Assembly: GCA_003508835.1 (NCBI GenBank)
Contig: PUFA01000007.1
Location: forward strand, 19,305,001-19,369,000
Length of the DNA: 64,000 nt
Origin: Eonycteris spelaea
Taxonomy: Eukaryota > Chordata > Mammalia > Chiroptera > Pteropodidae
Reading direction: 5' to 3'
In this document: positions 1 to 9,117 of the stretch, one piece after another
How positions within the stretch are numbered: position 1 is the stretch's first letter
How the letters are laid out: every line of letters begins with the position of its first letter
Notes under the pieces: model-generated
Told to the model about the DNA's origin: nothing
Seen by the model: only the letters and a program-made list of their open reading frames with translations
Database searches by the model: none
Position numbers and translations under genes: made by a program

Positions 1-467
1 TCCAGGTACTTAAAATATTATGACCAAAACAAATTGCCTATCCATTGCATTTAAAAGGAAAACTTTAAGTCTAGCCTAATTTTTCAAAATTGATCATTGA
101 CAGTTTAATGTATTTTGCATTTATGGTACCAACTTTTGAAGGCCAGTGGTTTCATTTTCTTTGATAGTGATAGGCCCCAAAATAACTAAGAAATGTAGTT
201 ATCATAACATTATCACCTTGAAACATCTTTGTTAATGGGATACATTAATTACCTGTGACTGTATTTGGCACCTTACCACATGTGCTTTAGTATATATGTT
301 GCCCTGGTTTTATTTACAGACTGAATTTGTAGATGGTGTTAACAGAATACCAGTGCTGCTTTTATAGAGCCTACTGCTACATTCAGAGCTACGTGCTACA
401 TTTCTTCTGTGTTTGCTGTATCATGAAGTCCTGGGCAAGACCTAAACCCTTGTTCGCTTTTTCGTAG
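1..467 (+). other. API5: API5 last intron (3' part)
   Basis: Non-coding DNA upstream of the final API5 exon. It ends in a T-rich stretch and TAG at 465-467, a usable splice acceptor. No other feature is seen here. The short reverse-strand reading frame at 389-580 is only the antisense of the exon. Confidence 0.75.
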
Positions 468-550
468 AGCAGAGAGGAGCCTTCAGGGGAAGTAGAGGTG
501 GCCGAGGTTGGGGAGCACGAGGAAATCGTAGTCGGGGAAGACTCTACTGA
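468..550 (+). CDS. API5: API5 terminal coding exon (C-terminal RGG-like tail)
   Basis: Two bases complete a split codon, then 26 codons and TGA at 548-550. The peptide begins QRGAFRGSRGG and ends NRSRGRLY, which matches the C-terminus of apoptosis inhibitor 5 as I remember it (human has Thr where this copy has Ala in the WGARG part). API5 is a nuclear helical-repeat (HEAT/ARM-like) protein of about 520 residues that represses E2F1-linked apoptosis and binds Acinus. The Arg/Gly-rich tail is typical of RNA- or nucleic-acid-binding and arginine-methylated segments. Only this last exon lies in the window; the rest is to the left. The frame is intact. TTC17 follows in the same orientation about 8.4 kb downstream, the order I recall in other mammals. 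Confidence 0.9.
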
Positions 551-1013
551 ATAAGACGTCACATTCGTCAACATTGTCATGAGCTTAATATACTTAAATT
601 CTACTACTCATTGGATTGCCGGGGATGTCCCTTTAAAAAGACTGCTGCCTTCAGCTAAAAACTTAATGTTCTTTATACCTTTGTATGTATGATCTACTTT
701 TGTAACAGACCATGGTTGTGTCCAAGGTAAAACCACAGCGATATTTTTGGATGCTTTGTGCGCAATCTTGACTTGTTTTTGCAACATTATCGTTATTCAG
801 ACTTTATATTGTGAATCTTATTTTGAAACATCTTAATAATTTGTCATTGAGAGCTATTCAAGTCTAAAATGTAATGAAATTCAGTCAATTTCTGACAACT
901 GGTAAAGATCATCAGTTTTGAAAGGTTACTGATTTTTTTTCCCCCCTTTTTTTGCCCAATCAATATATGGAGAAGAGCAATGGACATTCTTAACATTTTA
1001 TTTTCATTTTTTT

Positions 1014-1019
1014 AATAAA
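1014..1019 (+). terminator. API5: API5 proximal poly(A) signal AATAAA
   Basis: Canonical AATAAA within TTTTTTTAATAAAGCTGC, about 465 bases after the stop codon. Use would give a short 3' UTR. Whether it is used cannot be told from sequence alone. Confidence 0.5.
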
Positions 1020-1424
1020 GCTGCTAGGCAATGGTTCATTCCTACCTAGTGTCATAAGAGCAAAATACACTTTTGAGCTTTCTTATTTCTTAAAATGTAG
1101 AAATGACATTACATTTTTAGGAGAAAGTTTTGCTTACTTTTCTCCATATGTTGTGATATAAAATTTTGACTGAGATCTTACTATTTGAATAGAAATGTGT
1201 ATGTACTTACATACATATGTATGTGTGTGTATGTATATATGCATGCTGTGAAACTTGACTACACAACATAAATCATTTTTTAAAATTCCAGGAACAGGTA
1301 ATCTTTGACATGGTGATTATCCTTTTGAGGCTGAATCCATTATTAACTTGTTATCTAGGTTTTCTCAGTAGTGAGGGATTTTGTGTCAGCTGCACTTACA
1401 CGATTATTGTTATTTAAAACTAAA

Positions 1425-1430
1425 AATAAA
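1425..1430 (+). terminator. API5: API5 middle poly(A) signal AATAAA
   Basis: Canonical AATAAA about 875 bases after the stop. No strong GT-rich element follows, so it is weaker than the distal site. Confidence 0.35.
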
Positions 1431-2501
1431 CGCTGCATTTTCAAAGATAAGTTTGGAGATCGCTGTTGGAAAATACAGCCAAAATACTGAATCTGATGTA
1501 CATACAGGTTTCTACAGGATGACATAGAATAATTTAGAATTTGGGCATTTAATAATCAGGGCAACCCAGGAAAAGTGACTTGATAACATGGTGTACCAAT
1601 AATAAGGGATGCTCTCAGTTTGCTTTTGCCACTTTGAAGATTTTAACTTCTCAGGTTATTAATCAAAATTATTGTAAAAGTTAGCCAATAGGATCTTTAG
1701 GTTAAAACAGCAGATGGGGGTTTGTGGAGTGTTTAATGTCATGGGCATTTTTAGTAGCATAGGCCCTTTGCTCTGCATTTGAATGTTACATATATTTTTG
1801 TTCTACAGTTAATCTTCCCTCCCCAAGTTTGCTATTCAAATCCAATGCCTGAATGACGTTTTCTAGTAGTTTGACCTATTTTTTGAGGAATAGTTTGTGA
1901 TTCCAATGCAGGTGTCTTCATTAATGTTATCTCTACATTGGGGAAAAAGCAAAACCCCTTTGTTAGAATTACTGCACACTTTTAAAAACTAGAATTCTAC
2001 AAGTGAGCAAAAAAAGTTGATCAGCTTGACTATGGATTGGTGGCAATAATCTAAACATTCCGAAAGACTATGAGCTGAACTTAAGCTCCCTTGGAATCTG
2101 AACCGACATAGGAACATGGACTTGCCATTTGAAAACTGTGACCAGGTAGTCTGGACCTCAGAGGCAAATCAGCCAGGGGCCTAAAGCCATTTCAAGTACA
2201 GAAACTATATTGGGACTACAGTTATATAAATTTAAACATGAAGTGTAACTTTTCTTTTTTTAAGAATATTTGTAAACTCAAAGCTGAACAGAAGTGACTT
2301 TCTCAAGTTTGATGTTGAGTTGACTGTATTTCTTCCTTTACCCACCTCATTGTTCCCCTTCTCTTTCCTAAGGCAATAGTGCACAACTTGTTATTTTTGC
2401 TTAAAAAATTTGAATGAAAAACTTTATGCCATGATTTTTTTCTTTTGCAAGACACCTGTTTATCACCTTGTTCAAAAGTAAACGTTCCCTTATGCTTTTG
2501 A

Positions 2502-2507
2502 AATAAA
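2502..2507 (+). terminator. API5: API5 distal poly(A) signal AATAAA
   Basis: AATAAA followed after about 14 bases by a T/GT-rich segment (TTTTGTTTTGTGTCTTGATG). Hexamer plus downstream element makes this the likeliest main end of the transcript, giving a 3' UTR of about 2 kb. Confidence 0.65.
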
Positions 2508-2525
2508 TTTCCTTTTGTAATTTTG

Positions 2526-2878
2526 TTTTGTGTCTTGATGTGTTAATTATAACTTCAGATTCTTGGATAGTCATTAAACACTTATTGATTGCTTCTCATG
2601 TGCCAAGTGGTGTGTTAGACCATGAAAATATAAAGATGGACAAGCAACTGCTCTGCCTTCAAGGAGTTCAGTCTTGCAAATTTTCTTTATTTTCACCCTT
2701 TTATATTTATTTTTAGAAATTAATATACTCTTCTGAAAAAAAGAATTTGGTGGTTCTTTTATCAAAGCAAAACATCAGATACTTGCCAGATCATTATGAA
2801 ATAAATAATTTCCATCTCAATTGGCAAAGCAAGTTGGAATTTTTTAACAGTACAGAGGTCTTTTAATTTTTATAACTC
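2526..2878. other. Intergenic, start of API5-TTC17 spacer
   Basis: No gene seen. A degenerate stretch at about 2565-2680 reads like an old interspersed repeat (attnnnnattgattgcttctcatgtgcc type). The right edge, 2838-2878, holds the 3' UTR and T-run (antisense poly(A)) of the RPL21 retrocopy. Confidence 0.5.
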
Positions 2879-3330
2879 TCATGCCACGAATTCATAGGGA
2901 ATGGGTTCCTGCAGCGCAGGCTCCTCTCCATTGGTTCTCACAGCGTGCTTCTCCTGGAGCAGGCTGGCGGGCACCTCAGCTGAACCCGGTATCTTTCTCT
3001 TTGGCTTCCTTCTTTTTTTGATCATTTTCATTCACACATTTCAGGAAGTTATCTGGGCTCTTAAAGTGTTTAGTATGCTCAATACGTACATTAATTTTCT
3101 TGGCAAGAATCTTGTTCTTAACTTGTTCACAATGCCAACCACATCTTCCAGTTTTGCCATGGTAAAATTTGTGGGGCATTCCTTTTTGAACAGTGTCCAT
3201 TCCCTTCATGTCTACAACATCACCTTTCTTATAGATTGGCATGTATAGGACCAATGGAAGAACTCCATGTTTTCTAAAAGGCCTAGAGAACATAGAACAG
3301 GCGCCTCTCCTCTCCCTTTGTGTTGGTCAT
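2879..3330 (-). pseudogene. RPL21P: RPL21 processed pseudogene
   Basis: Read on the minus strand, this is an intronless copy of ribosomal protein L21. It has an ATG at 3330 (MTNTKG), then [52 protein letters not shown] and [12 protein letters not shown], and ends near a PIPYEF-like C-terminus with TGA at 2881-2879. The frame breaks near the N-terminus, in the region of the VGIVVNKQ segment (bases missing), and at about 2990 where a stop appears before the Pro-rich tail. Matching 3' UTR sequence with an antisense poly(A) remnant (T-run) lies at about 2838-2875. Absence of introns plus an A-tail shows LINE-mediated retroposition. It is not expected to make a functional protein. Confidence 0.92.
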
Positions 3331-3499
3331 TTTAGTGAATTACTGGAAGACAGCAGAAAGGCAGGTTTGACTACCAGCTTTTATACAAATGTCTTCCTGA
3401 AATATAACACCAAAGATGGTTAGGAATGTTCTAAAGCCAACGTTTAAGTGAATCAGAACAAGATAACTAAGTTCCCTTGGTGATCATATCCTGTGGCTT

Positions 3500-4130
3500 T
3501 AATACCATCTATATGCTGAGGACTGACAAATTTCTGTCCATTATTTCTTGCCTTGAGTTTCATAATAGCCTCCTAACTGATCGCCCTATAGCCTGTTCTA
3601 AATAGTAGCAAAGAGATATCCACTCTTCTACTTGATGCTATTCGATGGCTCATTTCAGAAAAAAATATCAAAAACACTGCTGTGGCTTTTAATTTTTGAC
3701 CTCAGCTGCTACTCTTCCCCTCCATCACTTCCTGAGTCAGGTGGCTTCACACAAGCTAGGCAAAGACACACTCCTGCCTTAGACTCTTTGCACTATTTAT
3801 TCCCTCTAGTCACTCATCCTTATATCTGCTTGCCTAACTCCATCTCTTTCAAGTCTTCAAAGATCACCTCACCTTCTCAAGGAATCCTATTTAATACTAG
3901 ATGCCCTTTTCTGCCCTGCCAAGACTCCAGATCCCACTTACCCTACCACATGTTCTCTGGAGCATTTGCTAACTTCTAACATACTATATAATTTACTTAC
4001 AGGTTGTTTACTCCCTGTCCCCCACTCCCACCCTTGGGTAGAATGTAATGGCTACATAGATAAGGATTTTTGCATATTGCTCACTGATAATTGCAAGTAT
4101 CTGAAATGGCTTGGTACACAGTTTCAATAA
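3500..4130 (+). repeat. L2 LINE 3' fragment
   Basis: Contains the L2-typical phrases 'aatagcctcctaactg' (about 3567), 'ctttgcac' and 'ctccatctctttcaagtcttc', in the order of the L2 3' end as I recall it, and finishes in the region of the usual L2 terminus. Strongly diverged. The 115-codon frame at 3632-3979 is not a gene. Confidence 0.6.
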
Positions 4131-5679
4131 GTCGGAGGCCATGTTTGGAACTCTGGGGATACAGTGGCAAACAAGACGAGCAAACCCAAGGAGTTTACAT
4201 TCTGTTATGCAGAGCCTGATAAGCTGACTTCAGAAAGTAATAAGCATGAAGACACTGAACATTCTAATGTGATAATGTATAAGAAAGCTAGCATAGAAAG
4301 AATGGTTAGAAAAAAACCCTTGGAATTCATTTGAGCTGAGACCTGGATTATTTGGAGCCAACCTAACCTAGTGACAATTTCAAAAAAAAAAAAAGCATTT
4401 GAGATTGAGGCAACAAAACTACGGAACACTTACTTGGCTTTAAGAATGCCAAACTGTGCTAAAGAATGGGCTGAAAGCTTGTCCTTTCCTAATCTCGACC
4501 CCAGAACTCCTAAATTCCTCACCTACTATGACAGTGAACTACTTTCAGGAACTCAAAAGGAACCATGCTCTTTCTGGTTTTGAGGCATGCTTCCTCTGTC
4601 TGGAAAATCATTGTTCCCTAACAACCCCCTCCCTCCCTTCATCCCACTAACTATTTATCTTTCAGGTCAGACTAGATTTGACCATCCATCCACCTGTGTG
4701 CTCCCTCAGCTCCTGATCCTTTTCCCCATTTTAGAAACTATAGGAGGAACTCAAATCAGTTCTGGGTGGGTAGAAAACAGCAAGAGAGATTTAATTCTAG
4801 CAAGTGTCATGGAAACTAAAACTCAGACTATTGAAATCTAATTTATAAAAACCTTAAGAAATTGTAGAATTACTCCTAGAAGCTGTACATTTATTCCTTA
4901 AACTAATGTAACCACAAATAAGAAAACCCAGTAAAATTCTGGTCATCATGGCGTTGATCTTAAAAATTATATCTATGGCAAAGCTTAAAATACTAAATAC
5001 AGTTTCAGTTTGTAGTCCTAATACTAAGTAGAAAAGGAACAGAGAAGAGCAAATAAGAAATGAGGGAATGGTATTCCTTTGAGGAAAAACAATTTAGTAT
5101 GCTGTAATATAAGATCAAGAAAACCACAAACTCACGAAAGGTTTGAATAGTAATAAACTTGGATTTAATCATAAATTGAGATATTGAAACGGGTTTATGT
5201 AAGGGTGTAAAGCTGGGGATGTGGGGGAGGTGTAACCTTTAGCTACCTACAGACTGAATAGCCACAATACAATTCAATGCCAGAAACTGTCCTCTCTAAA
5301 TGTATTAACAACTGCAAGGATTTAGATATGTTAATGGCTAGTAAGTCTGTATCTGGAAAATTTCTTTTGAGGCTGACCATGATGCTAACAGAGCAGCCCT
5401 AGTGTCACTAAATTAGAATCCTAGGCTGACTGAACCGAACGAACACTTGGTTTCATCTACAATAGCCCTCATGCTTCAGACTGCCTGATCTATTTGGCAA
5501 ACTATTTCTAAATGAAATTACTACATATTATGTATCTTCTGCCTCCCTTTTGAGAATCCTCTTCACTTTGCAGATAGCTATTGGGGAGATACACTTGTAC
5601 AGCCCTTCTTGGCTTAATCCCTATGCTCCCCTCTCAACTCTGCTCAATTTAAAATTGCTCTAAAGGAATTAACTATATG
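4131..5679. other. Intergenic, nothing clear
   Basis: AT-rich DNA. A degenerate segment at 4150-4260 ('ggggatacagtggcaaacaaga') resembles a common old mammalian repeat. No gene, RNA or regulatory element could be supported. Confidence 0.45.
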
Positions 5680-6130
5680 TAGTAGGCTGCCAAAAATTCC
5701 TTCCATTCCTGCTAGAACACGCTACTTCACTCACGAAGATGAGTCTGTTTCCGTTTCCCCCTAAATCTGGACTAGCTTTGTTACTTTCTTTGACCAATAG
5801 AATGCAGAAATGGCACTTTGCCAGTTCTGGGTCTGGCCTTCAAGGAGCCTGGCAGCTTCTACTTTCACTCTTTTGGAGCCCTGAGCCACTATGTAAGAAG
5901 CCTCTGTAACTACCTTGACTGAGATAGAGGCCCAGCCACCAGCCCACCCCCCCCCCCAGCCATTTTGGCCACTCCAAAAAGCACTAGATGTGAGTAAAAC
6001 TATTTTAAGACATTCCAGCCCCAACTGAGGTCCCAACTGAATGCAGCCATTATTATGAGTGACCCAGCTAACAGCAGGAAGCAGAACCACCCAGCTGAGT
6101 CCAGCAACAAACTATGAAAAAATAATAAAT
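5680..6130 (+). repeat. LTR-like repeat (MLT1-related, tentative)
   Basis: Phrases such as 'gaccaatagaatgcag', 'tggcagcttctactttc', 'gagccctgagccactatgtaag' and 'acccagctgagtccag' recur in an old mammalian MaLR-type LTR that I recall. A C-run (about 5947-5958) interrupts it. The subfamily name is uncertain. The reverse-strand frame at 5761-6090 is spurious. Confidence 0.5.
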
Positions 6131-6514
6131 CATGTTTTAAAAACGTAAAATTTAAGCACTAAGATTTAAGTTGGTTAACTATGAAGCAAAAGATAATCAA
6201 GTACAAAATTTAAACTAATGTTAACCCTAACCATCTAACTAATTATAGAATTAAAGGATTACTTGAGAGTTTAGCTGTTCAAAATTTACAATGTAATGTC
6301 ACAAAGTAACATGGTATTGTCATATTAGTGTTAAAGAAATCAGGGGAGGCAAACAGAAGTTGGCAGACTATTTTACAATCTGGGATTTGAGGTGTACCTT
6401 AAATAATAGATTTGAAAAAAGAAAGCAAGGGAAGGTTTCAGGCAGTGAACTGGATGAGCAAAAGCACTTCTAAGTGTTACTGTAGCTTAAAGGCTCAGTG
6501 AAAGGGTAGAGGAA
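6131..6514. other. Intergenic, nothing seen
   Basis: AT-rich unique-looking DNA with no coding or repeat signal that I can support. Confidence 0.4.
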
Positions 6515-7095
6515 CAGAATTCTAAGAATACCCCCAATGATCCTTGCCCTCACAAAATCTCCCTTGAATGAGGAGAACATGTGATTTACCATGTTACATG
6601 GCAAAAGGAATTTTTGCAGATGCCATTAAGGGTACTGATCAGTTGATTTGGGGGTAATCAAGAGAGATTATCCTGGTGGACCTTATCTAATAACATGAGC
6701 CCTTTAAATCTAGGCCTCAAGATCAGAGATGGAGGAAATCAAGAAACTCAAGCAATGGAGGTGTTCCTGCTTGTCCTACCATACTGAGAGGGCCACATGG
6801 CAAGGAATGGTGGGTAGCCTTAGAGCTGAGAATGGCCAGTCAGCAGCCAGCAAGAAAACTGGGACCTCAGTCCTCCAACGGCAAAGAACAGAATTTTGCC
6901 AAGAACTTACAAGAGCTAGGAAAAGGCCCCCAAGCCCCAGATGAGATTGCATCCTTGATATCGGTCGTGTGAGATATTAAATAGAGAACCCAACCATACC
7001 ACGCCAGATGCTTGATCCATGGAAACTGAGAAAAGTGTGTGTTAAGGTGTTAAATTTTCAATGATCTGTTATAAGCAATAGAAAAATAATACAGG
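6515..7095 (+). repeat. MLT1-type MaLR LTR
   Basis: The order of phrases fits an MLT1 LTR: 'cagatgccattaagg', 'gattatcctggtggacctta', 'gagagggccacatggcaagg', then a degraded terminal 'aataatacag'. It is the plus-orientation counterpart of the reverse-oriented copy at 21675-22250. Old and without internal genes, so a solo LTR. Confidence 0.6.
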
Positions 7096-7264
7096 ATCCC
7101 AAAAGACAAGTGTTATCATTTAGGAAAAACAGAGGTGGGAGGTACATTAAAGCCACAGAAGCTATGATTCTACCCTGTTACAGGTTAACTTGTGTCAAAT
7201 AAATTGCTGATGGCCAAAACATGTGATATTGGGGCTTCTCTCTCAAACTTCTCACCATCCTTCA

Positions 7265-7445
7265 TCCAGGCTCAGGCTCTACGGTCAGGTAGATCTGAGT
7301 CCCAGTCTGAGTTCTGCTGCTTATGATCTTGGCCAAATTACCTAATTAGCTGATACCAGGTGAATTAGTAAAAATTAATAGGAATTATGTGTGTACTGTG
7401 CCCAGTACCTATTAAACACTCAATGAATGTTAGGTAATGATGACT
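7265..7445 (-). repeat. MIR SINE (diverged)
   Basis: Contains 'gagtcccagtctgagttctgctgcttatgatcttgg', the reverse complement of the MIR core, and 'acactcaatgaatgtta' at the far end. tRNA-derived ancient mammalian SINE. Confidence 0.6.
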
Positions 7446-7934
7446 GCCATTATTTAGCAGCTTTATACACAGGTTAGATAGATGGCTCCTACGCCTTAAA
7501 ATAAAATGCTGACAACAAAGGGACTCCATCACTTGCCACTTCTCTATTTCAAAACTTTGGAACATTTCTACTGTATACGTTTAAACTCTTTGGTATGACA
7601 TACAATAAACCCTTACAACCTTCTTCCAATTTCACCTTTTCACATGTATTGTTTATTCTGCCTGAATCAGTATTTTTGCTCTGACCAAGTCTTTCACCTG
7701 ATTAGTGTTCTCTCTTCTACACATGCGTCTTTAAAACACCCCTATTATCCTATATTTCAATTGCCAACCTACCAACAGACTACTAGATTGCACACTGATC
7801 AGTGGTCAGATTTCCACAGCCAGGGTCTAGCAGAGTACTAGGCAAAACTAGAAGGCAGCCCTGAAATACCTAAGATGAAAATCTCTAACTAGAAGCTGGA
7901 GGCCAGGCTAGTGGCTTGGCCTGCATGTTGGTTC
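7446..7934. other. Intergenic, nothing clear
   Basis: No gene or RNA seen. Pyrimidine-rich sequence at 7560-7800 may be a diverged L2 piece but is too degraded to call. Confidence 0.35.
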
Positions 7935-8100
7935 ACTAGAGGGAAGTGCTTCTCAAATTTTAATATACCTACTAGCCACCTGAGACTCTAGTGAAAAGGT
8001 AGAATCTGATGGAGATGGGAAGAGCCAAGAATGTGCTTTACTAATAAGCTCACAGATGATGCCAATGCTGCTGGTCTCCAGACCTGGACTTCCAGCCTAG
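7935..8100 (+). repeat. MER5A-type hAT-Charlie MITE
   Basis: Begins 'agtgcttctcaaattttaatata' and continues 'gccacctgagactctagtgaaaa', matching the start and order of the MER5A consensus (cagtggttctcaaactttagtgtg...). A non-autonomous DNA transposon. Confidence 0.6.
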
Positions 8101-8104
8101 ACCT

Positions 8105-8404
8105 ACGCTGTCCAATAAAGTAGCCACTAGCCACACGCGGCTATTAAGTCCCTACAAGCTGGATAGTGTGAATTTAGATGAAGTGCACGCGTAAAATACG
8201 TATTGATTTCCACGACTTAGTACAAAAAATATATATATATATATATATCTATATACGTATATCACTAATATGTATGGATTTCATATTGAACTAACAACAT
8301 TTTGTATACCGTGGGCTAAATAAAATGTGTTAGTTATTTCATTCTTTCTTTTAAGTTGTATATGTGGCTCATGGCTCACGTTCTATTGCTACTGGACAGC
8401 GCTG
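8105..8404 (-). mobile_element. MER3-type hAT-Charlie element
   Basis: The ends are inverted repeats: CGCTGTCCAAT near 8106 and ACTGGACAGCG ending near 8403. Inside are 'tagccactagccacacgcggct' at the left and 'tatgtggctcatggctcac' at the right. This is the structure of a non-autonomous hAT-Charlie element that I recall as MER3, in reverse orientation. An AT microsatellite has grown inside it. Confidence 0.65.
8227..8264. repeat. (AT)n microsatellite
   Basis: An uninterrupted TA run of about ten units then imperfect TA/CG units, inside the MER3-type element. Confidence 0.8.
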
Positions 8405-8559
8405 CCCTAAACTCACAACCGTCCAGGTTCTGAAGCGTCCACTACTGTGTGGCTTTAAGAATAAAATACATCGCTTCCCTTAGGTGTTTCGAAAGCCTTC
8501 CTTTTATTTCCCAACTATTTTACACAACCAGAGATAAAAATAAGGTAAACGCTAAGGTT

Positions 8560-8622
8560 TAAAATATATATATACACTATATATCTTTATCTATATAGAT
8601 ATATATACTGTATGTATAGTAC
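8560..8622. repeat. AT-rich imperfect palindromic microsatellite
   Basis: TATA units interrupted by 'tatatctttatctatatagatatata', which can fold back on itself. It lies about 180 bases upstream of the CpG island. Confidence 0.65.
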
Positions 8623-8760
8623 AAACACACACAGAGTCCTCTCATTTGAGCGTAAGCGCCACATAGAACACTACTGTTATCTTCCTCTGGCTCTCACGCT
8701 CCAAAATCTGTTCGCACACAGGAAAACAATAACAAAAAAGTGGTTTCCGACCTGCACCTA

Positions 8761-8804
8761 GGCTGGGCCAGCGGCCGGAGGCTGGGCCAGCGGCCGGAGG
8801 CTGC
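8761..8804. repeat. 19-bp tandem duplication in promoter
   Basis: The 19-base unit GGCTGGGCCAGCGGCCGGA occurs twice head to tail (8761-8779, 8780-8798) followed by a partial third copy. The copies are identical, so it is recent or a collapsed/expanded assembly unit. Confidence 0.9.
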
Positions 8805-8893
8805 GCTTCCCGGCTGCCCACACCGAGGTCGAGGAAGCCGGTCGTCAGCAAGCAGCACCCTCTCGGCTCCTCCTCCTCCAGCGCCGACCTCCT

Positions 8894-8905
8894 CAAGATG
8901 GCGGG
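8894..8905 (+). promoter_or_regulatory. TTC17: Upstream TISU/YY1-like element
   Basis: CAAGATGGCGGG, one base from the TISU consensus SAASATGGCGGC. The embedded ATG (8898) opens a 12-codon uORF that is out of frame with TTC17. Confidence 0.6.
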
Positions 8906-8936
8906 CGGCGGGGTCTCGCTTCCGCTTCCGGTGTAA
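8898..8936 (+). CDS. Upstream ORF of TTC17 (12 codons)
   Basis: ATG at 8898, peptide MAGGGVSLPLPV, TAA at 8934-8936, ending 22 bases before the TTC17 start. Its start context (AAGATGG) is as strong as that of TTC17, so transcripts beginning upstream of it would be expected to load ribosomes here first. Reinitiation or a downstream transcription start would bypass it. No homologue is recognised and the peptide is unlikely to matter by itself. Confidence 0.45.
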   Translation: MAGGGVSLPLPV

Positions 8937-8954
8937 GCGGACGGGCCGGGGGGG

Positions 8955-8966
8955 CAAGATGGCGGC
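8955..8966 (+). promoter_or_regulatory. TTC17: TISU / YY1 element over the TTC17 start codon
   Basis: CAAGATGGCGGC is a full match to the TISU consensus SAASATGGCGGC (translation initiator of short 5' UTRs), which is also a YY1 binding motif. It contains the TTC17 ATG at 8959. TISU genes usually start transcription only 5-30 bases upstream and translate without scanning. This supports 8959 as the start codon. Confidence 0.75.
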
Positions 8967-9117
8967 TGCAACAGGGGTCCGCGGCCGGTGTGAGCTGCCG
9001 CCTTGCTCTGGCCCAGGCTGGCTCCTTAGCCTTTCCGCCTTGCTGAGTATGGCAGCTCGGGGGGCTTTCGCCACCACCCACTGGGTCGTCACGGAGGACG
9101 GGAAGATCCAGCAGCAG
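8959..9117 (+). CDS. TTC17: TTC17 exon 1 (coding part)
   Basis: Encodes 53 residues, [15 protein letters not shown]... to ...EDGKIQQQ, ending at a CAG|GTAGAG donor. Residues about 20-36 ([17 protein letters not shown]) are hydrophobic and look like a signal peptide or anchor. An in-frame ATG at 8740 with no intervening stop would add 73 residues, but these are GC-rich, low-complexity and not part of the protein as I know it. Confidence 0.92.

Larger units (their letters stand above)
551..2525 (+). other. API5: API5 3' untranslated region
   Basis: AT-rich non-coding DNA following the stop codon. Three AATAAA hexamers are present (1014, 1425, 2502). The last is followed by a GT-rich stretch that looks like the downstream element for cleavage. 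The end at about 2525 is inferred from that signal. A short alternating purine/pyrimidine (ATGT/ATAT) run lies at about 1197-1246. Confidence 0.75.

Noticed and set aside
2901..3248. 115-codon plus-strand frame
   Set aside because: It is the antisense shadow of the RPL21 pseudogene.
3632..3979. 115-codon plus-strand frame
   Set aside because: Lies within a diverged L2 repeat and shows no protein similarity.
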